Shown: positions 54,674 to 64,000 of the stretch, piece after piece
Numbering within the stretch: the first letter of the stretch is position 1
Layout: the number at the start of each line of letters is the position of its first letter
Assembly: GCA_030248195.1 (NCBI GenBank)
Contig: JASAND010020012.1
Span: 1 to 64,000, forward strand
Source of the DNA: Trissonchulus latispiculum
Taxonomy: Eukaryota > Nematoda > Enoplea > Enoplida > Ironidae
Direction: 5' to 3'
Length of the DNA: 64,000 nt
Position numbers and translations under genes: made by a program
The notes under the pieces: model-generated
Databases searched by the model: none
What the model was told of the DNA's origin: nothing
The model's input: only the letters and a program-made list of their open reading frames with translations

Positions 54674-56032
54674 AGAGGAGAAGTGTGACTGATTTTCCGA
54701 AAATTTACGGTCCTACGGACTCGACAATGGTGAGAGGTGACAAACAGTGATGACCGGAACGTTGTCTGTGTATACTGCTTCGGTACATAATTTTTCTTGT
54801 ATGTTGTTTTTAACACGAAAAATACAGTTAATTTTGTGTTGACTATCAATTTAAGCCGTAGGAAAGTTTGGTATAGATTAAGCTCACATTTTTTAATTGT
54901 TGAATTATTGTACCTTTTGGCAAGCCAGCACCACATCCTTCCTGATCAGCCACGTAGCGGAACAAAAGTAGCCCAAGGATATAGAACCATCGTTTCAAAA
55001 TCAGCATTGTTGGGCTGAAAAAGCAAACTTGTAAACTATAGCTTATTAAACTTCCTGTAACAGTCTCAATTTTTCAGAACAGGAATAATTTTCTCCATTT
55101 TAACACATCAAAATTAGACCTTCCTTGTTTTGACATTACAGCAACTCACATTGTAAAATTTAGCGTTACTAATGTCACTTATATAAGGCAATTAATTTTG
55201 ACTTGAACGCAAAAGTCGAAGAAAATGTCCTTTTCCAATTGAAAACTCTGTTTTGACACGTTCTGCTATGCAAAAGTAAATGTCAATCGAGCATGTCATC
55301 TGTTAAAACTTACGTTTTCTTTAGCACCACTGTCTATTAAATTCAATGCACTTATCACAAAATATGTGCTTACTAATATCTAAACAAAACCTGTTTCAAC
55401 AAAATAATGGAACAGAATTAATTATTAATAAATCAAATTAATAGAACTAGAGAATGCCAGCTTTTAAATCTGATTTAGCAGCTTAGAAAACAAAAGCAAA
55501 TTGTAAAACTTTTCCTGTAGCACAATGGATTAAATAGTTCCAAATCAGCTCATGAAAGTAATTAATTTTCTTCCTCTTAAATCAATAAAATCTAGCCTCC
55601 CAAATTTTGACGTTTCAACAACCCAAGTTGTCACATTTGCACTTAGTAATGTCATTTTATATGAGGCAATTAATTCTGTTTCAAGACAAACGTTGAATAA
55701 ATTTCTTTTTCCAATTGAAATCCTTGTTTTAACACAGTTTCTAACTGTGCAAAAGTAAATACGTACGTACGCAAGTCACTCCAGTATGTCAATTATTAAA
55801 ACCAACGTTTTCTCTTGGTAGTGTTCTCTAATTACCCTAAACACAAAGATATAAATGAAGATTGTGAAGTTGGACTTACCACTCTTTCGAAAGTAAACAG
55901 AGCTCCAAATCCAAATTATCTTAGGCAATTGGAATTAGGCACAATTGGATTTGTCGAAAATTCATCGGCGATCTATTTGAATTCAACTGACTACTTGCAT
56001 TGTAATTGTATAAAAACATAAGCATAGGAACC

Positions 56033-56118
56033 GATCTTAATGTGTCCTTCAAATTTCAATATGATTTTCTAACACTTTTCATAGTTAATTTACGTCTTCA
56101 AACTTCATTTTTTCTTGA
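56033..56118 (+). repeat. 86-bp direct repeat flanking the BEL fragment (left copy)
   Basis: The sequence from GATCTTAATGTGTCCTTCAAA to TTTCTTGA is repeated with a few mismatches at 56797-56882. The two copies bracket a BEL/Pao integrase fragment. Confidence 0.8.
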
Positions 56119-56796
56119 TACACCCCGCCGGCATTGGCGGAAAATGAAAACGTCAGTTCATACCACCGTTCGACAGATTGCCCATGGACATTTCCAAGGG
56201 TACCAGGTCCATTACCCCGCCCCTGGAGGACAATCCGCTTGGGAAGGTGACCAGGACAAACCGGACCTCACCATCCGGGGCCCGGAGGAGCCTGCTGACC
56301 CTAGCCAGTTTCCACGTAACCCTTGGAGTAGCATCCCTCAGAAGGACCACCTCTCCTTTTTTTGGGTTCCCTAGGCAATTCTTTATTCCTGCGTTTGAAA
56401 TGAATTCTTTGGGCTTCTCTCAGTTCCTGAAGATACTGTGTATGCCACAGCACCCAGAACTGGTCAAGCTTCTTTCTGATGTGTTTCCATTGAGCAGTTA
56501 AGTCTAGCTTTTCTAGAGTGAAGTCAGGATCCAATGGGTGGTCCTCATCGCTAGGAGGCATGGATAGCTGGCTCATAGGAGCTACAAAGCCAGCGGGAGT
56601 CAGAACGCCCCCATCGTTGACCTCAGCACTGACAGACAGAAGAGGTCGGGAATTCAGCACACCTTCAACTTGAGTAATGAGTGTCATCAGGTCGTCCTCG
56701 TTGATACTTGCCCGCCACAGAGTCTTTTTGACCGCTCTCTTTACCAAGCCAATCAACCGCTCATAGAAGCCGCCTACCCACGGAGACTTCTCTGGA
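56119..56796 (-). pseudogene. BEL/Pao retrotransposon integrase C-terminal fragment
   Basis: The frame contains SPWVGGFYERLIGLVKRAVK and VLNSRPLLSVSAEVND, followed by LTPAGFV and later FWVLWHTQYLQELREAQR, RDATPRVTWKLARVSRLL and PDGEVRFVLVTF. This is the conserved end of BEL/Pao integrases, including the SPWxGGFYERLI block after the catalytic core. The rest of the retrotransposon is absent and no LTRs are seen. It is bordered by 86-bp direct repeats of element sequence, unlike a normal LTR insertion. Confidence 0.85.
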
Positions 56797-56882
56797 GATC
56801 TTAATGTGTCCTTCAAATTTCAATATAATTTTCTAATACTTTTCATGGTTAATTTACGTCTTCAAACTTCATTCTTTCTTGA
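56797..56882 (+). repeat. 86-bp direct repeat flanking the BEL fragment (right copy)
   Basis: Second copy of 56033-56118 (GATCTTAATGTGTCC... TTTCTTGA). It is followed by CAGATTATAAAATGAACTTC, which resumes the palindrome-arm sequence. Confidence 0.8.
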
Positions 56883-57529
56883 CAGATTATAAAATGAACT
56901 TCAATTCAATTTGAGCCTTTCTTCAGTTGTAAACGTTGTATTCAGTTGTATTCAAAACAAATTCACTAGACCACACCACTTTAAAAACAATGGGTTAGAC
57001 ACTTAGACACTCAGTTAGACTTTAACTACAAGACCTAATTATGCACCTGCATTTGCAATCAAAATAAGACAAGAACGGTGGTGGTCCGATTAACACAAAG
57101 CCCCATATCAATTTAATTTTTCTCAGCTGCAAATTTTGCGGGTGTATTTTCAGTGTAAGGCCATTAACGAATACTCTTACAATACCTGTTTTATTTATTT
57201 TACTCTAACAGTTGATTGGAAAAGGTGCAGTTAAAACAAGATCTAGTTTAAACGTCTGTCTTCTTCCATATTTCAATTCTAGCAAACAGACAGTTTACAC
57301 ACCAAAACAGAAAGCGGTAATTTGTTTCTTAAGAAAAATGTTAAGACATGAACTTTATTTAGTTTTCGGAAGCGTACACATTTAAACGACACAACACTTA
57401 AATTTTACTGATAAATTGAAGTGTTCATTTTCGTCACACAGAAAATTATGATTGCAAAAGACACATAGATAAAGTCTACACAGAAAATAAACAAATTTTG
57501 CATTTTCATCACAAATTATTAGCCACGCA

Positions 57530-60500
57530 CAGAGCGTAGATCAGGTTGCAGAGAAAAATAATGGATCACTTGCGGCGTGGACCTTAGCCAATACAAGAAA
57601 ACTAAGCTCATATTTGAATTCTACATGGTCGAAAACCCCCAAGATAAGTTTTTCCCGTCGAAAATTGGGAACTTCTAATTTCAAGCTAGGGTCAGCTATG
57701 GTTCCGGTCTAGGGCCAAGCACAGTACGGAGCTTAGCTAGTACAAGAAAACTGAGCTCATATTTGAATTCTACGTGGTCGAAAACCCCATAGATAAACTT
57801 TTCCCGCTTAAAATAGAGAATTTTCAAATTTAAGCTTGGGTCAGCCATGGTTTCGGGCTCTAAGAAGCTACAGCTGAACCTCCCGGCATCTTTACACCAC
57901 CCCCACCAGAGCCTCCCGGCCTCCCGGCCTCTTTACACCACCACCCCCACCAGAACCTCCCGGCCTCCCAGCCTCTTTACACTACCACCCCCACCAGAAT
58001 CTCCCGGCCTCCCGGCCTCCGGGCCTCCCGGCCTCTTTACACCACCACCCCCACCAGGCGCCACGCCTGGTGCGGACCTATTACTACTGATAGGTGCTTC
58101 CAAAAACGCCGGTTCATGCTGCGGGGGAGCACCGGAAAATTGGATGTATTCCGTGGTTCGGGAGTGAAACAACGAATGAAGAAACGGAAAACTCGACGGA
58201 AGTTCAGCTTTCGGGTCGTTGACCAAATGTTTTTGCGATTGCTTGCACTGCGGCTGCCGGGTTGATATAAGACTCGCGGAGGATAAGGTCGGTATCAAGA
58301 TTTGAAAGTTATTGAAATTTGAAACCCTTTGAAATAACAAAAACCTGCGTCCAGTTCTATATTACTCCATCTATCCTTAGATCTTTCGTTCCTTTCTGCG
58401 CCTAAAAACACGATCCGGGAGCAACTTTCGTTGTTAACTTTTTCTCCGTTGCTCTGTTCGTGCTCACATTTGTCGAGCTGTATCTTACTCTTCCTGTTAT
58501 GTACTCGTGACGACGAACAAGCATCTGTAGTACAACGTTCCCTGATGAGCTACAAGTGGAGGATCATATTGCAGCTAAAAGCTAAAATTCTATATGCGTC
58601 TCCCAACCAAACTCTCCCAAAGTTCCCTGACCAGGGAGGCCCTGGCTTTTTTGGATTTGGGGGGGGGAGGGCAAGGGTTAAAAGGGGGGGAAAAGGGTGG
58701 AAAAAGGGGGGGGCGGGCCGGCCAGCTCTAGGACTAATCAGTTGGGTAGTGTTGTAAGGACCCGAGGGGGAGAGAGATTTCTTTTTTTGGTGGGAGGGGG
58801 GGGGGGTGGAAAAAAATGTTCAGAGGGCCTTTTCATAAATTGGATTAAACGAATTAACTTAAACTTTAATCATTTTATGAATACGCTCACGGATTAAACG
58901 GATTAAACTTTAGTCTGTGACTTAAACGGACCAGTTTAATCCGTCGATCAAAAACCTATTCATAAAATACCGACGGATTAAACTTTAATCCGTGACGTAT
59001 TCATAAAATCGCGACGGATTAAACCTGCGGCGGATTAAACTTTAATCCGTGACCTTTTCATAAAATGATTAAGATTAATCCGTTTAATCCGTCACTTAAA
59101 AAACTAGTTCAAAAGCACTGTAGTTTAATCCGCGTTTATTGCGGAGATTAAATGGATTAAACATTAGTTTTGGTGCTGATTCCATTTGAAGACATCAACT
59201 TTAAACAATCATATCTCATTCATTATTTGGAGTTAGAAAACTATTCTTATATCAAACTGTAGCTTAAAATTTTCTCTTTTTAATGGATAATCTAAAACTG
59301 ATTTTCGTTTTATAGAACTTTCTTAACGTATTTTAGAAAAAGCAGAATTTGTCAGATTTTTTACAAACTGAAGTAAAATGTTCCGTGGGACATCGGGTAT
59401 ATCTTTTGATACCTCTATCAAATAGCTGCAGCCCGAGTTTTGTCTACTTTTCTCAATTTTGTCAAGAAACAACTTTAACTAAAACTAGCAAACTAAAAGC
59501 AACAACTGCTAAAGCGGGTTGGAAGGTGGTTGGTTCCATCTGTACTTTGTTTATGTTAATGCCGTAACGTGCCTAATATTCAGAGTTGGAAAGGGATCTA
59601 TTTGCATATGCAAATTGTACTCACTATTTAATTGTACTAGCAAACAAGTCTATGTTTCGGGTTAACTAGTTCAGTATAGCCAGTCTGCACTTAAACATAT
59701 TTCTCAAAACTACAGAAACATCCCGAATTTTTGTTTGTACCTGACATACAGAACTCTAGCTGAGAAACCTAGGATTTGATATAGCGACGCTTAGTCCTCC
59801 GGAATCCAAACATTTTAGAGAAAATTACTATATTCACAATCTTCTTCAGTTCGGTACTTGAAGGTTGTTCATCAAAATTACTGTGCTCAGTACAACTAAA
59901 GCATACATTTCAGAGTAGACTACATTTTAAGGTGCTGGTTTCCTTTCTGTATTTTTTACTCTTACGGCTGTAATCCTAAACCAAACTAGCTGAAACTTAC
60001 GGAACTCATTTTCATGATTATTAACAATCTGGGACCAGTCCCGCTTTCTTAGGTGAGAAGATAAGAACTTTTCTGGTCTTATTCACTAAGTAGACAGCAG
60101 TTGATTGTTATGGATGGAAGCAAAGAGGACACAAAAATGACATTTTTTGATTTTACAACCTGTCTTTAGTTGTTAACTCAATATAAACTAAAAACGGTTT
60201 TGGGGGTCAAAAATTGCCACTTTTGAGGAAATCAGTTTATTCGAATTGCTGCCACATGTTAAGGACAGTGTTGAATAATTTTACTTTCACTCTGTAAATG
60301 CACATATTTTTATCAACGCTTATTAATTTAAGTTAATTGTTTTAAGCTATAGATTTGATCGAAAATAGTTTGTGGCAAATGCGATTATTTTGTTTTGAAC
60401 ATCGATTTCTCAAAAAGCTTTTAGAAAGATTTTATGGGTGAATAAATAGTCGCACCTTTGCGGAGACTCGTTTCTTTTGGTTTCGGCTAAAACGTGTCTA

Positions 60501-62736
60501 GTCTCGAGAAAACAACTCAATGCAAATTTGCGAAATTTAGTGTCGCCGTACATTTTGCGGATTTTCTGAACCATTAACAGCCACTAAGCCAAATCCAAAC
60601 AAACGTCCCTCGACCCACATGTCGTATTTAGGCTATTACAAAAATAATTTTTCGCCGATGCTGCAGTTTTGAGAAATAGATGTTTAAAACCGATGCTCTC
60701 AGAAAAGTCATTTAACTTCGAACAGCCAGTTGAGTATAATGAGTATGTAGAATGAACTCATTATAAGCTTTCAAATGAGGTATATAAATCAAATACCAAA
60801 AACTAAGAAAAAATAAGAAGAAGAAGAAATTTTAAGAAATCGCTTCATAAAAGGAAACCAGCACCTTAAACGAATTGGAAATTAAACTTGTTTTGAATTT
60901 TTTGAATTTGAATTGAGTTCTGATTCTCAAAACCTGATCAACATTTTCGGAAATATGTAAATTCTTTGGAAAGAGTATTTTCTCGAATTTCAAGGATACT
61001 TTTCCAGTCACGAGCAAGTATGCAGGCTTATTAAAACAAGATATTGTCTCAAAATCAAGACAAAATTTTGATTTCAAGACGAAGCTGTGGCAACGTTGTT
61101 CAAACTTGATAATTTCGATGATTAGCAAATTTACGTGAGATGGATGCCAGCGAGTATGAGGTTGATTAAGATGGCAAATTAAAGCTGTGTGAGTGCGTTG
61201 GTTGGTGATTTCGGTCACAAGCGACACTAGGCTAGCCAAACATTCGTTCACAATTTATATGAAGTTAAACCTTGAAACATTTGCTGTCGTCCGAGCATCA
61301 AGTGTTCTGAGGCGATATACACAATTGCTCCCAAGCTTGAGTGTTTTTTCACCGTATTAGCGAGATTTTCACCGTATTAACAAACAGAATGTAAAAGTTG
61401 AGAAAAAAGTGTTTTTGACAAAATTGCCAAGTCCTAGCGAAAGAGTCAACGGAAAGAAAGCCCTAGCGTGTGTGCAACTTTAGAAGCCATTTCTGTAACA
61501 TTTGCTGACATTTCTGGAGTAAAGCAGAGATATATATTGGAAATCTTGTTTTGCGTAGTCCGAAAACGGTCTGAATTCTGAATTTAAAGATTTGTCAAAC
61601 ATTCCATAGTCGACTTAATTAATTTCATGTTACTGAATGTTTCACACATATCGGAGTCATATTTGAAGAAAGGCTTAAATAGAACATCAGCAGCAGTTTT
61701 GGAAATGCTATGAACACTCCTATCAAAATATGTGAAATTCAGCAAAATTGGAAAATATGTAAAAATCTACTATAAAGGTATATAACTCCACCCTTCATAG
61801 CCGAGCTCGAGCTTATGTATGCATTAGAAAATCGCAATGTTAAATTAATCCAGGTATGCAAGCATTGCTGATTAATTCGCATTCGCAACTGATTAATCTT
61901 ATAGTAATAATCTATTGATTGCTATTAGTCTAATACAATGAGCAATTATCTCCCGAATATACATGTTAAAAACATATAAATTTGGAACTCATTGTTGTAA
62001 AAATATGCTCAGTTAAATCATTGTATAGATGTTAGTTAACGTTGCACTATCACTCACTCACTAAAAGTTCAAAATTTACAACTGCAGTATCAATAAGTGA
62101 AATCAATATTAATGGAATAGAAACTAGAGAATAGAGATGTGAGCTTCATTGTATTCATAAAATCAGGATTAAACTGGCGGATTAAATGGATTAACTTAAA
62201 CAGATTAACTTAAACGGATTAAAAGTGTATTCATAAAATACGGATTAAACTACTTAAACGACTTAATTTAATCCGTTTAAGTTAATCCGTTTAAGTCGTG
62301 GCTCAGTTTAATCCGTTTAAGTAGTTTAATCCGTGATTTTATGAATACGTGCTTTTAATCTGTTTAAGTCATTTAAGTTAATCCGTTTAAGTTAATCCGT
62401 TTAATCTTTTTATGAAAAGGCCCCAAGTCAGGCTGGCTGTAATTGGAATTGTAATTGGGAACACCAAAAAATCGATTAATAACAATTTGCAATTGCAATT
62501 TGAAACAGGGATCATCTCTGAATTTTATAAGATAGTTTGCTTTGCCCCCTCCCATGCGGGGTTCAATAGATTTAAGGGGCTACCTCTTGTTTTTTGTTCT
62601 GCCTGGAGGCAGAACTATTTACACGGAAATTAGCAGGAATTGCACTATGAACGGCTTGCTCGACTCAATCATCACCTATCTTCAACATTGTCCTAGTATA
62701 GTGTTCCGCTCATTTTTTAACCGAAGGGGGCCTGCT
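57530..62736 (-). repeat. Right terminal inverted repeat (interrupted by a transposon)
   Basis: Inverted match to 31562-33350: the tandem units (57600-57860), the GC-rich minisatellite (57870-58070), the 58431-58640 block, then, after the 3.6-kb insertion at 58825-62423, the outer block from CAAGTCAGGCTGGCTG to CCGAAGGGGGCCTGCT (62736). The 58640-58824 part has degenerated into G runs. Confidence 0.75.
58825..62423. mobile_element. 3.6-kb TIR transposon with TTAAACGGATTAA subterminal repeats
   Basis: The ends GGGCCTTTTCATAAA (58825) and TTTATGAAAAGGCCC (62423) are inverted. The first 340 and last 280 bp are packed with TTAAACGGATTAA and CCGTTTAATCCG units in both orientations and with repeats of the TTCATAAAA terminal motif. 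The interior (59170-62140) has no frame that I can assign. The superfamily is unidentified and no target duplication was found. It splits the right terminal repeat of the polinton-like element. Confidence 0.75.
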
Positions 62737-64000
62737 AGTAATGTAGAATTTCTACTTTTTAATTTAAAACATTTAATTTTTGCATCAATCAATAAGTTCT
62801 TAGTTTTTGTGGTGCTATATATTGTGCGTTTGAGTGCCTCAATATTCTTTGTTTTCTCCTATCCTGCCCCCTTTTATCCAAAGTTTCTGCAAAATCGTTG
62901 AACCATTACCCCCCCCCCCCCGCAAATTTTGCAGTCGAAAGATGTTGTAAAGGATGGCAGTATTTATGCAAATTATGAGATCAGCAGAATTGAGAACAGT
63001 TCACAAGTAGCTGGCTAGCCGACTGGTTGCGTTTGACGAAGACTTTAAGTTCGCTATTACTCGAGCGAAAAAAGAGAAGCTTTTGTCACAAAAATGTTCT
63101 GCTGGATTTATAAATCTGTTTAGTGACTCTAAGTAATGCAGAGTAGAATAAAGATTGTTTAAAATTGACGTCATCTGAGCAAATCACCGCGTTAAACTCA
63201 TTAAACTCATTTTCACTTGCATCGCCAAGTTTTAGATATAAATCTGAAGCGGCTGCTTGGTTCTGGCCTGTAATTGTTCATTGACAAGTAATAAGTATCC
63301 TTTGCCAGCTGAACTGGCTGACGAGGTCCAGGGTGCCGGATGGTGGCATCTAACACTGCCTACTCACAAGTATTAGCTGAGGCTGTAGGACTAACCAAGC
63401 CTGTTTAAACCCTTTGACTTGAAAGTGAATGAACAAACTGACCATAAAAAGTTTAAAAGCATCAAAATAATTTGAAATCCAGTTTATACAAAAGGGGCAC
63501 GTACAAACAACCAGGAACATAACGGCTGTGTGTCGCAACTCCCACATTTACAGAAATATTGTGAAGTGCAATTAATCATATGTCACTTCAACACAGCAGG
63601 GTGCCCTTTACTTTAACTCCCATTTCAAGAGTCTACCGTATACCTGTTAGACGTAAAATGTTAAACTCAGTTTACTGTGCAGCTTTTAATTTTCCTACTA
63701 CATTACTACAACTAACAAAAATGTATGCTAAATTCAAAAATTATCAGTAACAATCGCTTCAATTAACAAACCTAACAAATCTTAAATAAAGTCATTTCAA
63801 TTAGCACTTAACAAATAACAAATTCAATTCAATTTAGCAGTACAACAGTAACAGTAACAACAGTACAGCTAACCTTCAATTCAAAAAATTGCTAAGCAAA
63901 CAAACAAACAAACTAAATACTAAACATTTACATTTTACACATTTTACAGAATATGTTTTACGACTACACTCCAATCATATGGCTAACATGCACTAGATAC
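62737..64000. other. Gene-free flank right of the element
   Basis: AT-rich sequence with no frame or repeat that I can support. A C run at 62911 and a few short poly-A or AAC-rich stretches at the end (63700-63960) are the only noticeable features. Confidence 0.5.

Larger units (their letters stand above)
49316..57640. repeat. 8-kb palindromic block with divergent paralogous genes
   Basis: Both ends carry the tandem-unit sequence of the terminal repeats (GGAACCGCGGCTAACCC at 49341; inverted CTATGGTTCCGGTC at about 57695), then GTGGCTAATAATTTGTGATGA (about 49520, inverted about 57520). Further inward, matching inverted pairs include AACTGAAGAAAGGCTCAAA (50117) and its complement (56915), and GTTCCGCTACGTGGCTGATCAGGAAG (51155) and its complement (54945). 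The arms are about 2-2.7 kb. Between them lie two related genes pointing outward and a central tandem array. The block interrupts the polymerase 5' end. Confidence 0.75.
31562..62736 (-). mobile_element. Polinton/Maverick-like endogenous virus element (decayed)
   Basis: The outer ends AGCAGGCCCCCTTCGG (31562) and CCGAAGGGGGCCTGCT (62736) are inverted. They are followed by long terminal repeats (31562-33350 on the left; 57530-58824 plus 62424-62736 on the right) that share many stretches by eye. The AG...CT termini, protein-primed polymerase B, chromodomain integrase, A32/FtsK-type ATPase and double-jelly-roll capsid are the defining Polinton gene set. No matching 6-bp duplication is found (GACCCA on the left, AGTAAT on the right), and the left border is rearranged. 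After subtracting a 3.6-kb insertion the element is about 27.6 kb, larger than the usual 15-25 kb, partly because of the palindromic block at 49.3-57.6 kb. Gene orientation is almost entirely minus. Multiple nonsense and frameshift lesions make it a fossil. Confidence 0.85.

Noticed and set aside
60832..61251. 139-residue minus-strand frame within the 3.6-kb transposon
   Set aside because: No recognisable domain or transposase motifs and ordinary AT-rich composition; cannot be supported as a gene.

Overview
The window is AT-rich, intron-containing metazoan DNA, probably from an invertebrate. The evidence is spliced genes with GT-AG introns for a retromer-type sorting nexin and a cytosolic 5'-nucleotidase III, small secreted-peptide genes, and abundant DNA transposons, LINE and BEL/Pao debris. 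I cannot name the species.

Region 1 (1-2455) is repeat-rich intergenic DNA. Region 2 (2456-19496, + strand) is a complete 12-exon SNX1/SNX2-like gene whose 10.3-kb second intron is packed with repeats, among them a hAT-type element with a perfect 8-bp target duplication and a 3.1-kb element built of GTATAAAA-GCAGACT units. Region 3 (19497-24999) is gene-free and holds a 2.7-kb TIR element with a G/C-run MITE nested inside it. Region 4 (25008-31230, - strand) carries parts of two related small-peptide genes (shared FTIQGT exon) and a complete NT5C3-type nucleotidase gene.

Region 5 (31562-62736) is a decayed Polinton/Maverick-like, virus-derived element bounded by long inverted repeats starting AGCAGGCC. 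Almost all of its genes lie on the - strand. They comprise protein-primed DNA polymerase B, a chromodomain integrase, a TATA-binding-protein homologue, penton-like minor capsid, a 51-residue Arg/Lys core protein, double-jelly-roll major capsid, a FtsK/HerA packaging ATPase, two small capsid-cluster proteins, a NADAR glycosidase-like protein, a YqaJ exonuclease and a CARD-like death-fold protein. Some ORFs are open (ATPase, penton-like, core, NADAR, CARD-like); others are broken (integrase, polymerase, major capsid, TBP, YqaJ). The copy is therefore a fossil with intact islands.

The polymerase 5' end is cut at about 49316 by an 8-kb palindromic block (49.3-57.6 kb). In that block two divergently transcribed paralogous genes flank a 300-bp-period tandem array, and the right arm contains a BEL/Pao integrase fragment. 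A separate 3.6-kb transposon with TTAAACGG-type subterminal repeats interrupts the right terminal repeat. Region 6 (62737-64000) shows no genes.

How the element's genes would have worked together: polymerase and exonuclease replicate and process DNA, the integrase inserts it, and the ATPase packages it into a capsid of major capsid and penton-like proteins with a basic core protein. The TBP homologue may redirect transcription to viral promoters. The CARD and NADAR proteins are candidates for countering host death-fold signalling and ADP-ribosylation. These last roles are inference.
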